Positions 50,543 to 58,176 of a stretch of DNA of 64,000 bases are shown in pieces. The notes under the pieces are model-generated. The model had not been told where the DNA came from. It searched no databases and was given only the letters and a program-made list of their open reading frames with translations. Position 1 is the stretch's first letter. Each line of letters opens with the position of its first letter. A program made the translations under genes and the position numbers. The stretch comes from Mycolicibacter longobardus (GTDB lineage: Bacteria > Actinomycetota > Actinomycetes > Mycobacteriales > Mycobacteriaceae), in contig NZ_LQPG01000050.1 in assembly GCF_002102265.1 (NCBI RefSeq), positions 33,380-97,379 on the forward strand, written 5' to 3'.

Positions 50543-52339
50543 TCAGAACCACTCCGGGCGCATCTCCAAGGTGGTGCGGTCGAGACTTTCCAACAGGTCG
50601 AGTTGCGGGCCGGTCTTCGGCAGCTCGTAACGGAAGAAATACCGGGCCGCCTGCCGCTTGCCGTCGTAGAAGTCTCCGGACCTGCCATCGACGGCCAACA
50701 GTTGCTCCAGCCAGATCCAGGCGATGACCACGTGGCCGAAGGCCTCCAGGTAGATCGCGCTGTTGGCCAGCGCGGCATCGATGTCGCCCGAGGCGAACAT
50801 GGCAGCAGTGACAGCGACCAGTCGCCCGATCACCGCGTCGAGTTGGGCGGCCAGGTCGGCCAACTCACCGCCGGCACGCTGCGCGGCCGCGGTGCTGCCC
50901 GTCATCGTCTGATGCAGCGCGGCCAGGCCCGCCCCGTCGCGCTGCACCACCTTGCGGCCCAACAGGTCCAAGCTCTGGATACCGTGGGTGCCCTCGTGGA
51001 TGGGGTTGAGCCGGTTGTCCCGGTAATGCTGCTCGACGTCGTACTCGCGGGTGTAGCCGTAGCCGCCGTGCACCTGGATGGCCAGGTCGTTGGCGGCCAG
51101 ACACCACTGCGACGGCCAGCTCTTGGCGATCGGGGTGAGCATGTCCAGCAGCGCGGTGGCGTGGTCGTGTTCCTCGTCGGATTCGGCGGTGTGCTGGATG
51201 TCGACGAGGCGCGCGCAGTACAGGGCCAGGGCCAGTGCCCCCTCGACATAGGATTTCTGCGCCAGCAGCATCCGTTTGACGTCGGCGTGTTCGATGATCG
51301 GGACCTGCGGCGCCGCCGGGTCTTTCGATGTCGCCGGCCGGCCCTGCGGTCGGCTGCGGGCGTAGTCCAGCGACTTGAGATAGCCGGTGTAGCCGAGCGC
51401 GATCGCGCCCATGCCCACTCCCAGCCGGGCCTCGTTCATCATGTGGAACATGTAGCTCAGACCGCGGTGCTCGGTGCCGACGAGGTAGCCGACCGCGCCC
51501 GGCTCCCCACCCGGCCGATGGCCGCCCTCCCCGAAGTTGAGCACGGTGTTGGTGATGCCGCGGTAGCCCATCTTGTGGTTGAGCCCGGCCAGCACGACGT
51601 CGTTGCGCTCACCGAGCGTGCCGTCGGGTTCCACCAGATACTTCGGCACGATGAACAGCGAAATCCCTTTGGTGCCGGCCGGACCGCCGGGGATCTTGGC
51701 CAGCACGAGATGCACGATGTTGTCGGTCAGTTCGTGATCGCCGCCCGAGATCCACATCTTCGATCCGAACAACCGGTAGGTTCCGTCGGGGCGTGGTTCG
51801 GCGCGGGTGGTGATGTCGGCCAGCGAGGAGCCGGCCTGGGTCTCCGACAGGCACATCGTCCCGAAGAAGCGACCGGCGAGCATGGGTTTGACGAAGGCGT
51901 CGATCTGTTCTTCGCTGCCGAATTTGGCGAGCAGGTTGGCGTTGGCCATGGTCAGCATCGGGTAGCCGGCGGTGCTGACGTTGGCGGCGAACAGCCAGGC
52001 GAAGCCGGCCTGGGCCACCGTCGCCGGCAGTTGCGCACCGCCCAGCGAGTAGTCCATCGCCATGCCGATCAGCTCGGCGTCGGCGCAGGCCGCCAACGCC
52101 ACTTTGACCTCACCGATGATGGTGACCGTCGTCCCGTCGAAGGTCGGCTCATGAGCGTCGCTCTTCTTGTTGTGCGGGGCGAAATAGCGGGTCGCCAACT
52201 GTTCGCACAGGTCCAAGGTGTCGGAGAACGTCTCCCGGGAGTGTTCGGCGAACCGGGCCCGCCCGGTCAGCTCGTCGACCCGCAGCCAGTCGAACAGCAG
52301 AAAATCCAGGTCCTGGCGGGACAGCAGGAGAGATTTCAT
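50543..52339 (-). CDS. acyl-CoA dehydrogenase (FadE/DmdC type)
   Basis: 598 residues leftward from ATG 52339, ten bases after mtr. It has the enlarged ACAD architecture with an extra N-terminal helix and C-terminal domain: MCLSETQAGSSLADITTRAEP, SGGDHELTDNIVHLVLAKIPG, NHKMGYRGITNTVLNFG, and the catalytic Glu in DNRLNPIHEGTHGIQSLDLLGRK. Members act on fatty acyl-CoA or methylthioacryloyl-CoA precursors with FAD. The substrate is unknown; the pairing with mycothione reductase may be only positional. Confidence 0.88.
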   Translation of the reverse strand: MKSLLLSRQDLDFLLFDWLRVDELTGRARFAEHSRETFSDTLDLCEQLATRYFAPHNKKSDAHEPTFDGTTVTIIGEVKVALAACADAELIGMAMDYSLGGAQLPATVAQAGFAWLFAANVSTAGYPMLTMANANLLAKFGSEEQIDAFVKPMLAGRFFGTMCLSETQAGSSLADITTRAEPRPDGTYRLFGSKMWISGGDHELTDNIVHLVLAKIPGGPAGTKGISLFIVPKYLVEPDGTLGERNDVVLAGLNHKMGYRGITNTVLNFGEGGHRPGGEPGAVGYLVGTEHRGLSYMFHMMNEARLGVGMGAIALGYTGYLKSLDYARSRPQGRPATSKDPAAPQVPIIEHADVKRMLLAQKSYVEGALALALYCARLVDIQHTAESDEEHDHATALLDMLTPIAKSWPSQWCLAANDLAIQVHGGYGYTREYDVEQHYRDNRLNPIHEGTHGIQSLDLLGRKVVQRDGAGLAALHQTMTGSTAAAQRAGGELADLAAQLDAVIGRLVAVTAAMFASGDIDAALANSAIYLEAFGHVVIAWIWLEQLLAVDGRSGDFYDGKRQAARYFFRYELPKTGPQLDLLESLDRTTLEMRPEWF

Positions 52340-52349
52340 CGCGAGCCTT

Positions 52350-53729
52350 TCATTCCAGGCCGAGCAGCGCGTTCTCGACGACCTCCGGCAACGCCGGGTG
52401 GATCCAGTACTGACCGCGCGCCATCTCCGGCGCGGTGAGACCGAAGCTCATCGCCTGGATCAGCGGCTGGATGATCGACGACGCCTGGTAGCCCATGATG
52501 TGCGCACCCAGCAGTCGTCCGGTGCCACGTTCGGCGATGAGTTTGGCGAACCCGGTGGTGTCCTCCATGGCCCAGCCGTAGGCGACATCGCCGTAGTCCT
52601 GAATCTTCACCGAGATGTCGAGACCCTTTGCCATGGCCTCGGTTTCGGTCAATCCGACGGCGGCGATCTGCGGATCGGTGAACACCGCGAACGGCACGTA
52701 GCGGTGATCGGTGACCCGCATCGACTCGGTGTCGTCCCAGTCGCAGAGCAGGTTGTGCTGTACCACCCGGGCTTCGTGGTTGGCCACGTGCTTGAGCTCG
52801 TAGGGCGACGACACGTCGCCGAGCGCGAAAACGCCGCGCGCCGAGGTGCGTTGGTATTTGTCGACGGTCACTCGGCCGCCGGCGACGTCGATGCCGGCCT
52901 GCCCGGCATCCAGCAGATCGCCGTTGGGCACCCGGCCGGTGGCCACCAGCAGAGCATCGGCCCGCAGCATCGAGCCGTCGTCGAGCTCTACGACCACGCC
53001 CTTGCCGTCGTTGCGGGCGGCGACCACGTTGCGGTGAGAGCGCACCTCCCACTTCGCCGCGGCGATCCGGGTGAACCGCTCCGCAACGGTCTCGTCGCAG
53101 TGACGCAGCAGTGTGGAGCCGCGGATCACCACCGTGACCCGCACGCCCAATGCGGAGAACACGTGGGCGAACTCGGCGGCGACGAAACCCCCGCCGACGA
53201 TCACCAGGTGCTCGGGAAGTTCGGGGATCCGCATCACGTCGTCGCTGGTGTAGTAGCGCACCCCGCTGTCGGCGATGGCCGGCGGAATCGCCGAGCGCGC
53301 GCCCGCCGCGATCACCACCTGCTCGGCGCTGAACTGCTCACCACCGGCGGTGCGCAGCAGGTACCGGCCATCGGAACCGACCGGGCCGAACCGGGTGTGC
53401 TCGGCGTAGACGTCGACGCCTCGCAGGCTGCGGCGGTACTGCTCGCCGCCGGCGGCGATCGGGTCGATCCGCCCGAACACCCGCGAGACGATGTCGTTCC
53501 AGCGCACTCGGTCGATTCGGGCATCGATCCCGTACCGGGAGGCCTCGGTCACCGCATTGGCGACCTCGGCGGCGTAGACGAACATCTTGGTCGGGATGCA
53601 GCCGACATTGAGGCAGGTCCCGCCGAAGGTGCCCTGCTCGCAGATCGCCACTCGCTTGTTCGCGTAGCGGTCGTCGAGAATGCTGTTGCCCGAACCGGTT
53701 CCGATGATCGCCAGGTCGTAGCTCTCCAT
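52350..53729 (-). CDS. mtr: mycothione reductase
   Basis: 459 residues leftward from ATG 53729. The flavoprotein disulfide reductase pattern is clear: IIGTGSGNSILDD, the redox pair in GTFGGTCLNVGCIPTKM, NADPH fold VIVGGGFVAAEFAHVFSALGV, ALGDVSSPYELKHVAN, and the C-terminal H-P-x-L-x-E in WIHPALPEVVENAL. It reduces oxidised mycothiol, the main thiol of actinobacteria, in the cytoplasm. It faces away from mqo. Confidence 0.96.
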   Translation of the reverse strand: MESYDLAIIGTGSGNSILDDRYANKRVAICEQGTFGGTCLNVGCIPTKMFVYAAEVANAVTEASRYGIDARIDRVRWNDIVSRVFGRIDPIAAGGEQYRRSLRGVDVYAEHTRFGPVGSDGRYLLRTAGGEQFSAEQVVIAAGARSAIPPAIADSGVRYYTSDDVMRIPELPEHLVIVGGGFVAAEFAHVFSALGVRVTVVIRGSTLLRHCDETVAERFTRIAAAKWEVRSHRNVVAARNDGKGVVVELDDGSMLRADALLVATGRVPNGDLLDAGQAGIDVAGGRVTVDKYQRTSARGVFALGDVSSPYELKHVANHEARVVQHNLLCDWDDTESMRVTDHRYVPFAVFTDPQIAAVGLTETEAMAKGLDISVKIQDYGDVAYGWAMEDTTGFAKLIAERGTGRLLGAHIMGYQASSIIQPLIQAMSFGLTAPEMARGQYWIHPALPEVVENALLGLE

Positions 53730-53756
53730 TGCGTCAGCCTAAACGGTGGGCCGGGA

Positions 53757-53762
53757 TAGGCT
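53757..53762 (+). promoter_or_regulatory. -10 hexamer TAGGCT for leaderless mqo
   Basis: TAGGCT is followed by seven bases and GTG 53770. No ribosome site is present. Confidence 0.6.
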
Positions 53763-53769
53763 GAGTTGC

Positions 53770-55230
53770 GTGGTCAAACCCGCAAAGACCGACATAGCAC
53801 TGATCGGTGCGGGCATCATGAGCGCCACGCTGGGGGCGATACTGCGCCGGCTGCAACCGGACGCCGCGATCACCATCGTCGAGCGGTTGGACGCCGCCGC
53901 CGAGGAGAGCAGCGACCCGTGGAACAACGCCGGCACCGGCCACGCCGGGCTGTGTGAACTGTTCTACACGCCGGAACAGCCTGACGGCTCGATCGAGATC
54001 GCCAAGGCGGTGCGCGTCAACGAGCAGTTCCAGGTGACCCGCCAGTTCTGGGCGTACGCGGTGCAGAACGGGATGTTGACGCAGCCGCGCGACTTCGTGA
54101 ACCCGGTCCCGCACGTCAGCTTCGTCCACGGCGCCGGCGGCGTCGACTACCTGCGGCGCCGCCATCGTGCGCTGGCCGACAACCCGTTGTTCGCCGGAAC
54201 CGAGTTCATCACCGACTTCGGTGAGTTCGCCACCCGGCTACCGGCGATGGCCGCCGGTCGAGACCCCGGCATCCCGGTGGCACTGAGCTGGGCGCCCGAC
54301 GGCACCGACGTCGACTTCGGCGCGCTGGCCAATCAGCTGATCGGCTACGGCGTGCGCCACGGCACCGCGGTGCTGTTCGGCCACGAGGTGCGCACCATCC
54401 GCCGCGAGCCCGACGGCAGCTGGACGCTGGATCTGTCCAATCGTCGTACGGGCCAAACCCGAAGGCTCAACGCTGGATTCGTGTTCATCGGAGCCGGGGG
54501 AGCGACGCTGGGGCTGCTGCAACGCTCGGGTATCCCCGAAGCCCGGGGATTCGGCGGCTTCCCGATCGGCGGCCGGTTCCTGCGCTGCGGGGTCCCCGAG
54601 CTCACCGCTGGCCACCGCGCCAAGGTGTACGGCGCCCCGGCCCCCGGCGCCCCGTCGACGACCGCGCCGCACCTGGATGCCCGGCTGGTCAACGGTGTGC
54701 CGTGGCTGCTGTTCGGACCGTTTGCCGGCTGGTCGCCGAGGTTCCTCAAGCACGGCCGCGGCACGGATCTGCCGAGATCGGTCCGCCCCGACAACCTGGC
54801 ATCGCTGCTGGGCGCCGGGATCCGCGAGCGCGAACTGGTCGGCTATCTGCTCGGCCAACTCCGGCGGACGCACTCCGCCCGCGTCGAGGCACTGCGGGAG
54901 TTCCTGCCGGATGCGCTGGACCGGGACTGGTCGGCGCTTACGGCCGGACAGCGGGTGCAGGTGATCCGCAGTGGGCGGCTCGAATTCGACACCACCATCG
55001 TCAGCGCCGCCGACGGCAGCATCGCGGGTCTGCTCGGCGCATCACCCGGTGCTTCGACCGCGGTGCCGGCCATGCTGGAGGTGCTGGCGCGCTGCTTCGC
55101 CGGGCGGTTCGCCGATTGGCTGCCGACGCTCAAAGAGATGGTGCCCTCGTTGGGCACCCGGCTCTCCGACGAGCCCGCCCTGTTCGAGCAGGTGTGGGAG
55201 TGGGGCAGCCAACAGCTTCAGCTCGGCTGA
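53770..55230 (+). CDS. mqo: malate:quinone oxidoreductase
   Basis: 486 residues from GTG 53770, chosen by the -10 hexamer and the family start VKPAKTDIALIGAGIMSATLGAILRRLQP. It contains the FAD loop, the NNAGTGHAGLCELFYTP motif with a catalytic histidine region, and QPRDFVNPVPHVSFVHG. It oxidises malate to oxaloacetate at the membrane, passing electrons to quinone. In M. tuberculosis four genes (a GNAT, a chelatase subunit, cobO and cobB) separate it from cysG; here cysG follows after 20 bases. Confidence 0.95.
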   Translation: MVKPAKTDIALIGAGIMSATLGAILRRLQPDAAITIVERLDAAAEESSDPWNNAGTGHAGLCELFYTPEQPDGSIEIAKAVRVNEQFQVTRQFWAYAVQNGMLTQPRDFVNPVPHVSFVHGAGGVDYLRRRHRALADNPLFAGTEFITDFGEFATRLPAMAAGRDPGIPVALSWAPDGTDVDFGALANQLIGYGVRHGTAVLFGHEVRTIRREPDGSWTLDLSNRRTGQTRRLNAGFVFIGAGGATLGLLQRSGIPEARGFGGFPIGGRFLRCGVPELTAGHRAKVYGAPAPGAPSTTAPHLDARLVNGVPWLLFGPFAGWSPRFLKHGRGTDLPRSVRPDNLASLLGAGIRERELVGYLLGQLRRTHSARVEALREFLPDALDRDWSALTAGQRVQVIRSGRLEFDTTIVSAADGSIAGLLGASPGASTAVPAMLEVLARCFAGRFADWLPTLKEMVPSLGTRLSDEPALFEQVWEWGSQQLQLG

Positions 55231-55238
55231 GGGGCCAC

Positions 55239-55244
55239 TAGAGT
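55239..55244 (+). promoter_or_regulatory. -10 hexamer TAGAGT for leaderless cysG
   Basis: TAGAGT is followed by six bases and GTG 55251, so cysG can be transcribed apart from mqo. Confidence 0.55.
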
Positions 55245-55250
55245 TGCACG

Positions 55251-56468
55251 GTGACCGAGAACCCATACCTGGCCGGGTTGCGGCTGGCCGGCCGCAAGGT
55301 TGTCGTCGTGGGCGCGGGAAGCGTCGCGCAGCGCCGCCTGCCGCTGTTGGTGGACAGCGGCGCGCATGTGGTGGTGATCGCGCCGAGCGCCACCCCGGCG
55401 GTCGAAGCGCTGACGGAACGTAAGCCCGGCATCACCCTGGTCTCGCGCGCCTACCGCGACGGTGACCTGGCCGACGCCTGGTACGCGATCGCGGCCACCG
55501 ATGCCCCCGACGTCAATGCCGCCATCGTCGCCGAGGCCGACCGGCGCCGGATCTTCTGCGTGCGCGCCGATCTGGCCGTGGAGGGATCCGCGGTCACCCC
55601 GGCCAGCTTCGGCTACGCCGGCCTGTCGGTGGGCGTTCTCGCCGGCGGCGAACACCACCGTTCGGCGGTGATCCGCTCGGCCATCCGGGAAGCCCTGCAG
55701 TCCGGCGCAATCAACCTGGATACCGAGGCGACCTCCGACGTGGTGCGCGGTGGGGTGGCACTGGTGGGCGGCGGGCCCGGAGATCCGGAACTGATCACGG
55801 TCCGCGCCCGTCGCATGCTCTTGCACGCCGATGTGGTGGTGGCCGACCGGCTCGCGCCGCCCGAACTGCTGGCCGAACTGCCCCCCAACGTCGAAGTGAT
55901 CGATGCGGCGAAGATCCCCTACGGGCGAGCGATGGCCCAGGACGCCATCAACTCGCTGATGATCGAGCGAGCCAAGGCGGGCAAGTTCGTGGTGCGGCTC
56001 AAAGGCGGCGACCCGTTCGTATTCGCCCGCGGCTATGAAGAGGTCTTGGCCTGCGCCGAGGCGGGGATTCCGGTGACCGTGGTCCCGGGTGTGACCAGTG
56101 CCATAGCGGTGCCGGCCCTGGCCGGGGTTCCGGTCACACACCGGGCCGTGAATCACGAGTTCGTGGTGGTCAGCGGGCATGTCGCGCCAGATGACCCCGA
56201 ATCGTTAGTGAATTGGGATGCCCTGGCCGCAATGCGCGGAACGATCGTGCTGCTGATGGCCATCGAGCGCATCGAACAATTCAGCGCGGTGCTGCAAAAA
56301 GGCGGTCGACCTGCGGATACGCCGGTGCTGGTGGTTCAACACGGCACCACGGCCGCTCAGCACACGTTACGAGCGACGTTGGCCGACGCGCCCGAGAAGA
56401 TCCGGGCGGAGGGCATCCGACCTCCCGCGATCGTGATTATCGGGGCCGTTGCAGGTTTCGGGGTTTAA
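55251..56468 (+). CDS. cysG: siroheme synthase (fused precorrin-2 dehydrogenase and uroporphyrinogen-III methyltransferase)
   Basis: 405 residues from GTG 55251. The N-terminal Rossmann part (RKVVVVGAGSVAQRRLPLLVDSGAHVVVIAP) oxidises precorrin-2 and chelates iron; the C-terminal methyltransferase has VALVGGGPGDPELITVRARRML, RLKGGDPFVFARGYEEV and VVPGVTSAIAVPALAGVPVTHR. It makes siroheme for sulfite and nitrite reductases, and its methyltransferase half can also feed cobalamin synthesis. Confidence 0.95.
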   Translation: MTENPYLAGLRLAGRKVVVVGAGSVAQRRLPLLVDSGAHVVVIAPSATPAVEALTERKPGITLVSRAYRDGDLADAWYAIAATDAPDVNAAIVAEADRRRIFCVRADLAVEGSAVTPASFGYAGLSVGVLAGGEHHRSAVIRSAIREALQSGAINLDTEATSDVVRGGVALVGGGPGDPELITVRARRMLLHADVVVADRLAPPELLAELPPNVEVIDAAKIPYGRAMAQDAINSLMIERAKAGKFVVRLKGGDPFVFARGYEEVLACAEAGIPVTVVPGVTSAIAVPALAGVPVTHRAVNHEFVVVSGHVAPDDPESLVNWDALAAMRGTIVLLMAIERIEQFSAVLQKGGRPADTPVLVVQHGTTAAQHTLRATLADAPEKIRAEGIRPPAIVIIGAVAGFGV

Positions 56469-56493
56469 ACAGCTCTTAATATTACTGTAGGGT
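56464..56493 (+). promoter_or_regulatory. AT-rich efpA promoter region with -10 hexamer TAGGGT
   Basis: An unusually A+T-rich run (56464-56486) precedes TAGGGT (56488-56493), which is eight bases from ATG 56502. TACTGT at 56483-56488 is an alternative -10. The AT-richness is reminiscent of drug-inducible WhiB7-type promoters, but no clear WhiB7 box could be confirmed. Confidence 0.45.
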
Positions 56494-56501
56494 AGCCGGT
56501 T

Positions 56502-58082
56502 ATGACTGCACTCGATGATGCAGGCCGGGCGACCGCACAGTGGTCCGAAGACGCTGCCGGGGCGGTTCCCCGGGGGCGCACCGGCTCGGATCTGATGAGC
56601 TGGACCAGCAGGTATGTGTCGTCGTGGCTGCCGTCTCGCCGCTTCATCTACGCCGTGATCGCCATCGGTGGCATGCAGCTGCTCGCCACCATGGACAGCA
56701 CTGTCGCCATCGTCGCGCTTCCTAAGATCCAGGACGATTTGGGCCTGTCCGACGCCGGCCGCGGCTGGGTGATCAGTGCCTACGTCCTGACCTTCGGCGG
56801 CCTGATGCTGCTGGGCGGGCGACTCGGTGACACCATCGGCCGCAAACGCACCTTCATCAGCGGGGTCGCGCTGTTCACCATCGCTTCCGTGCTGTGTGCG
56901 GTGGCCTGGGATGCGCCCACGCTGGTCATTGCCCGGCTCCTGCAGGGCGTCGGCTCGGCCATCGCCTCGCCGACCGCGCTGGCCTTGATCGCCACCACCT
57001 TCCCGAAGGGACCGGCCCGCAATGCCGCCACCGCGGTGTTCGGTGCGATGACCGCCGTCGGTTCGGTGATGGGCCTGGTGGTCGGCGGTGCGCTGACCGA
57101 GGTGTCGTGGCGGCTCGCGTTCGGTGTCAACGTGCCGATCGGCATTCTGATGATCTATCTGGCCCGCACCGCGCTGACCGAGACCCACAAGGAGCGGATG
57201 AAGCTCGACGCCGCCGGAGCGCTGCTGGCCACGCTGGGCTGCACCGCGGCGGTGTTCGCGTTCACGATCGGCCCGGAGAAGGGCTGGATCTCGGTCATCA
57301 CCATCGGCTCGGGCGTCGTGGCCGTCTTGGCGCTGCTGGCTTTCGCCGTGGTGGAACGCACCGCGGAGAACCCGGTGGTGCCGTTCAGCCTGTTCAAGGA
57401 CCGCAACCGGTTGGCGACCTTCGCGGCGATCTTCCTGGCCGGCGGGGTGCTGTTCACCGTGACCGTGACCATCGGCCTGTACGTGCAGGACCTGATGGGC
57501 TACTCGGCGCTGCGCGCCGGGGTCGGCTTCATCCCGTTCGTCATCGGGCTCGGTGTCGGCCTGGCGGCATCCTCCCAGTTGGTGCGCCGGTTCCCGCCCC
57601 GGGTGCTGGTGATCGCCGGAGGCATCGTGGTGCTGGGGGCGATGGTCTACGGCTCGACGGTCGACCGGAACCTCCCGTACTTCCCGAACTTCGTGACGTT
57701 GATCGTGCTCGGCGGGATCGGGATCGGGATGATCGTGGTGCCGTTGACCCTGTCGGCCATCGCCGGTGTGGGCTTCGACCAGATCGGCCCGACGTCGGCG
57801 ATCGCGCTGATGCTGCAGAACCTCGGCGGCCCGATCGTGCTGGCGGTCATCCAGGCCGTGATCACCTCGCGCACGCTCTATCTCGGCGGTACCAACATGC
57901 CGGTCAAGACCATGGACGCCACGCAGATCGCCGCGTTGGACGCGGGCTACACCTACGGCCTGCTGTGGGTGGCCGCGGTGGCGGTGCTGGTCGGGGCGAT
58001 CTCCCTGCTGATCGGCTACACCGCCAAGCAGGTCGCGCACGCTCAGGAGGTCCAGGACGCCTTCGGGGCCGGCACTCTGTAA
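56502..58082 (+). CDS. efpA: major facilitator superfamily efflux pump EfpA (14 helices)
   Basis: 526 residues from ATG 56502. About 14 membrane helices fit the DHA2/QacA class: MQLLATMDSTVAIVALPKI with the motif C-like start, GRLGDTIGRKRTF (motif A), and GSAIASPTALALIATTFP. A 45-residue cytoplasmic start precedes helix 1. EfpA is a conserved mycobacterial transporter linked to drug export and lipid flipping. Followed by a family A stem-loop and then proS. Confidence 0.93.
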   Translation: MTALDDAGRATAQWSEDAAGAVPRGRTGSDLMSWTSRYVSSWLPSRRFIYAVIAIGGMQLLATMDSTVAIVALPKIQDDLGLSDAGRGWVISAYVLTFGGLMLLGGRLGDTIGRKRTFISGVALFTIASVLCAVAWDAPTLVIARLLQGVGSAIASPTALALIATTFPKGPARNAATAVFGAMTAVGSVMGLVVGGALTEVSWRLAFGVNVPIGILMIYLARTALTETHKERMKLDAAGALLATLGCTAAVFAFTIGPEKGWISVITIGSGVVAVLALLAFAVVERTAENPVVPFSLFKDRNRLATFAAIFLAGGVLFTVTVTIGLYVQDLMGYSALRAGVGFIPFVIGLGVGLAASSQLVRRFPPRVLVIAGGIVVLGAMVYGSTVDRNLPYFPNFVTLIVLGGIGIGMIVVPLTLSAIAGVGFDQIGPTSAIALMLQNLGGPIVLAVIQAVITSRTLYLGGTNMPVKTMDATQIAALDAGYTYGLLWVAAVAVLVGAISLLIGYTAKQVAHAQEVQDAFGAGTL

Positions 58083-58095
58083 GCACACCCTCGCC

Positions 58096-58151
58096 GAGCA
58101 GTCGCAGAATCGCATCGCGCGGGCTCCACCAGCGCGACTCTGTGTCTGCTC
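58096..58151. repeat. 56-bp stem-loop, family A copy 2 (19-18-19)
   Basis: GAGCAGTCGCAGAATCGCA (58096-58114) pairs with 58133-58151 at 15 of 19 positions (more with G-U pairs) around an 18-base loop. The left arm differs from copy 1 (9582-9600) by one base. It sits 13 bases after the efpA stop and 11 bases before the proS -10 hexamer, so it could end efpA transcription. Confidence 0.65.
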
Positions 58152-58162
58152 ACGGCTGAAGA

Positions 58163-58168
58163 TAGGCT
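58163..58168 (+). promoter_or_regulatory. -10 hexamer TAGGCT for proS
   Basis: TAGGCT is followed by eight bases and GTG 58177. No ribosome site is present. Confidence 0.55.
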
Positions 58169-58176
58169 CTCCCGCT

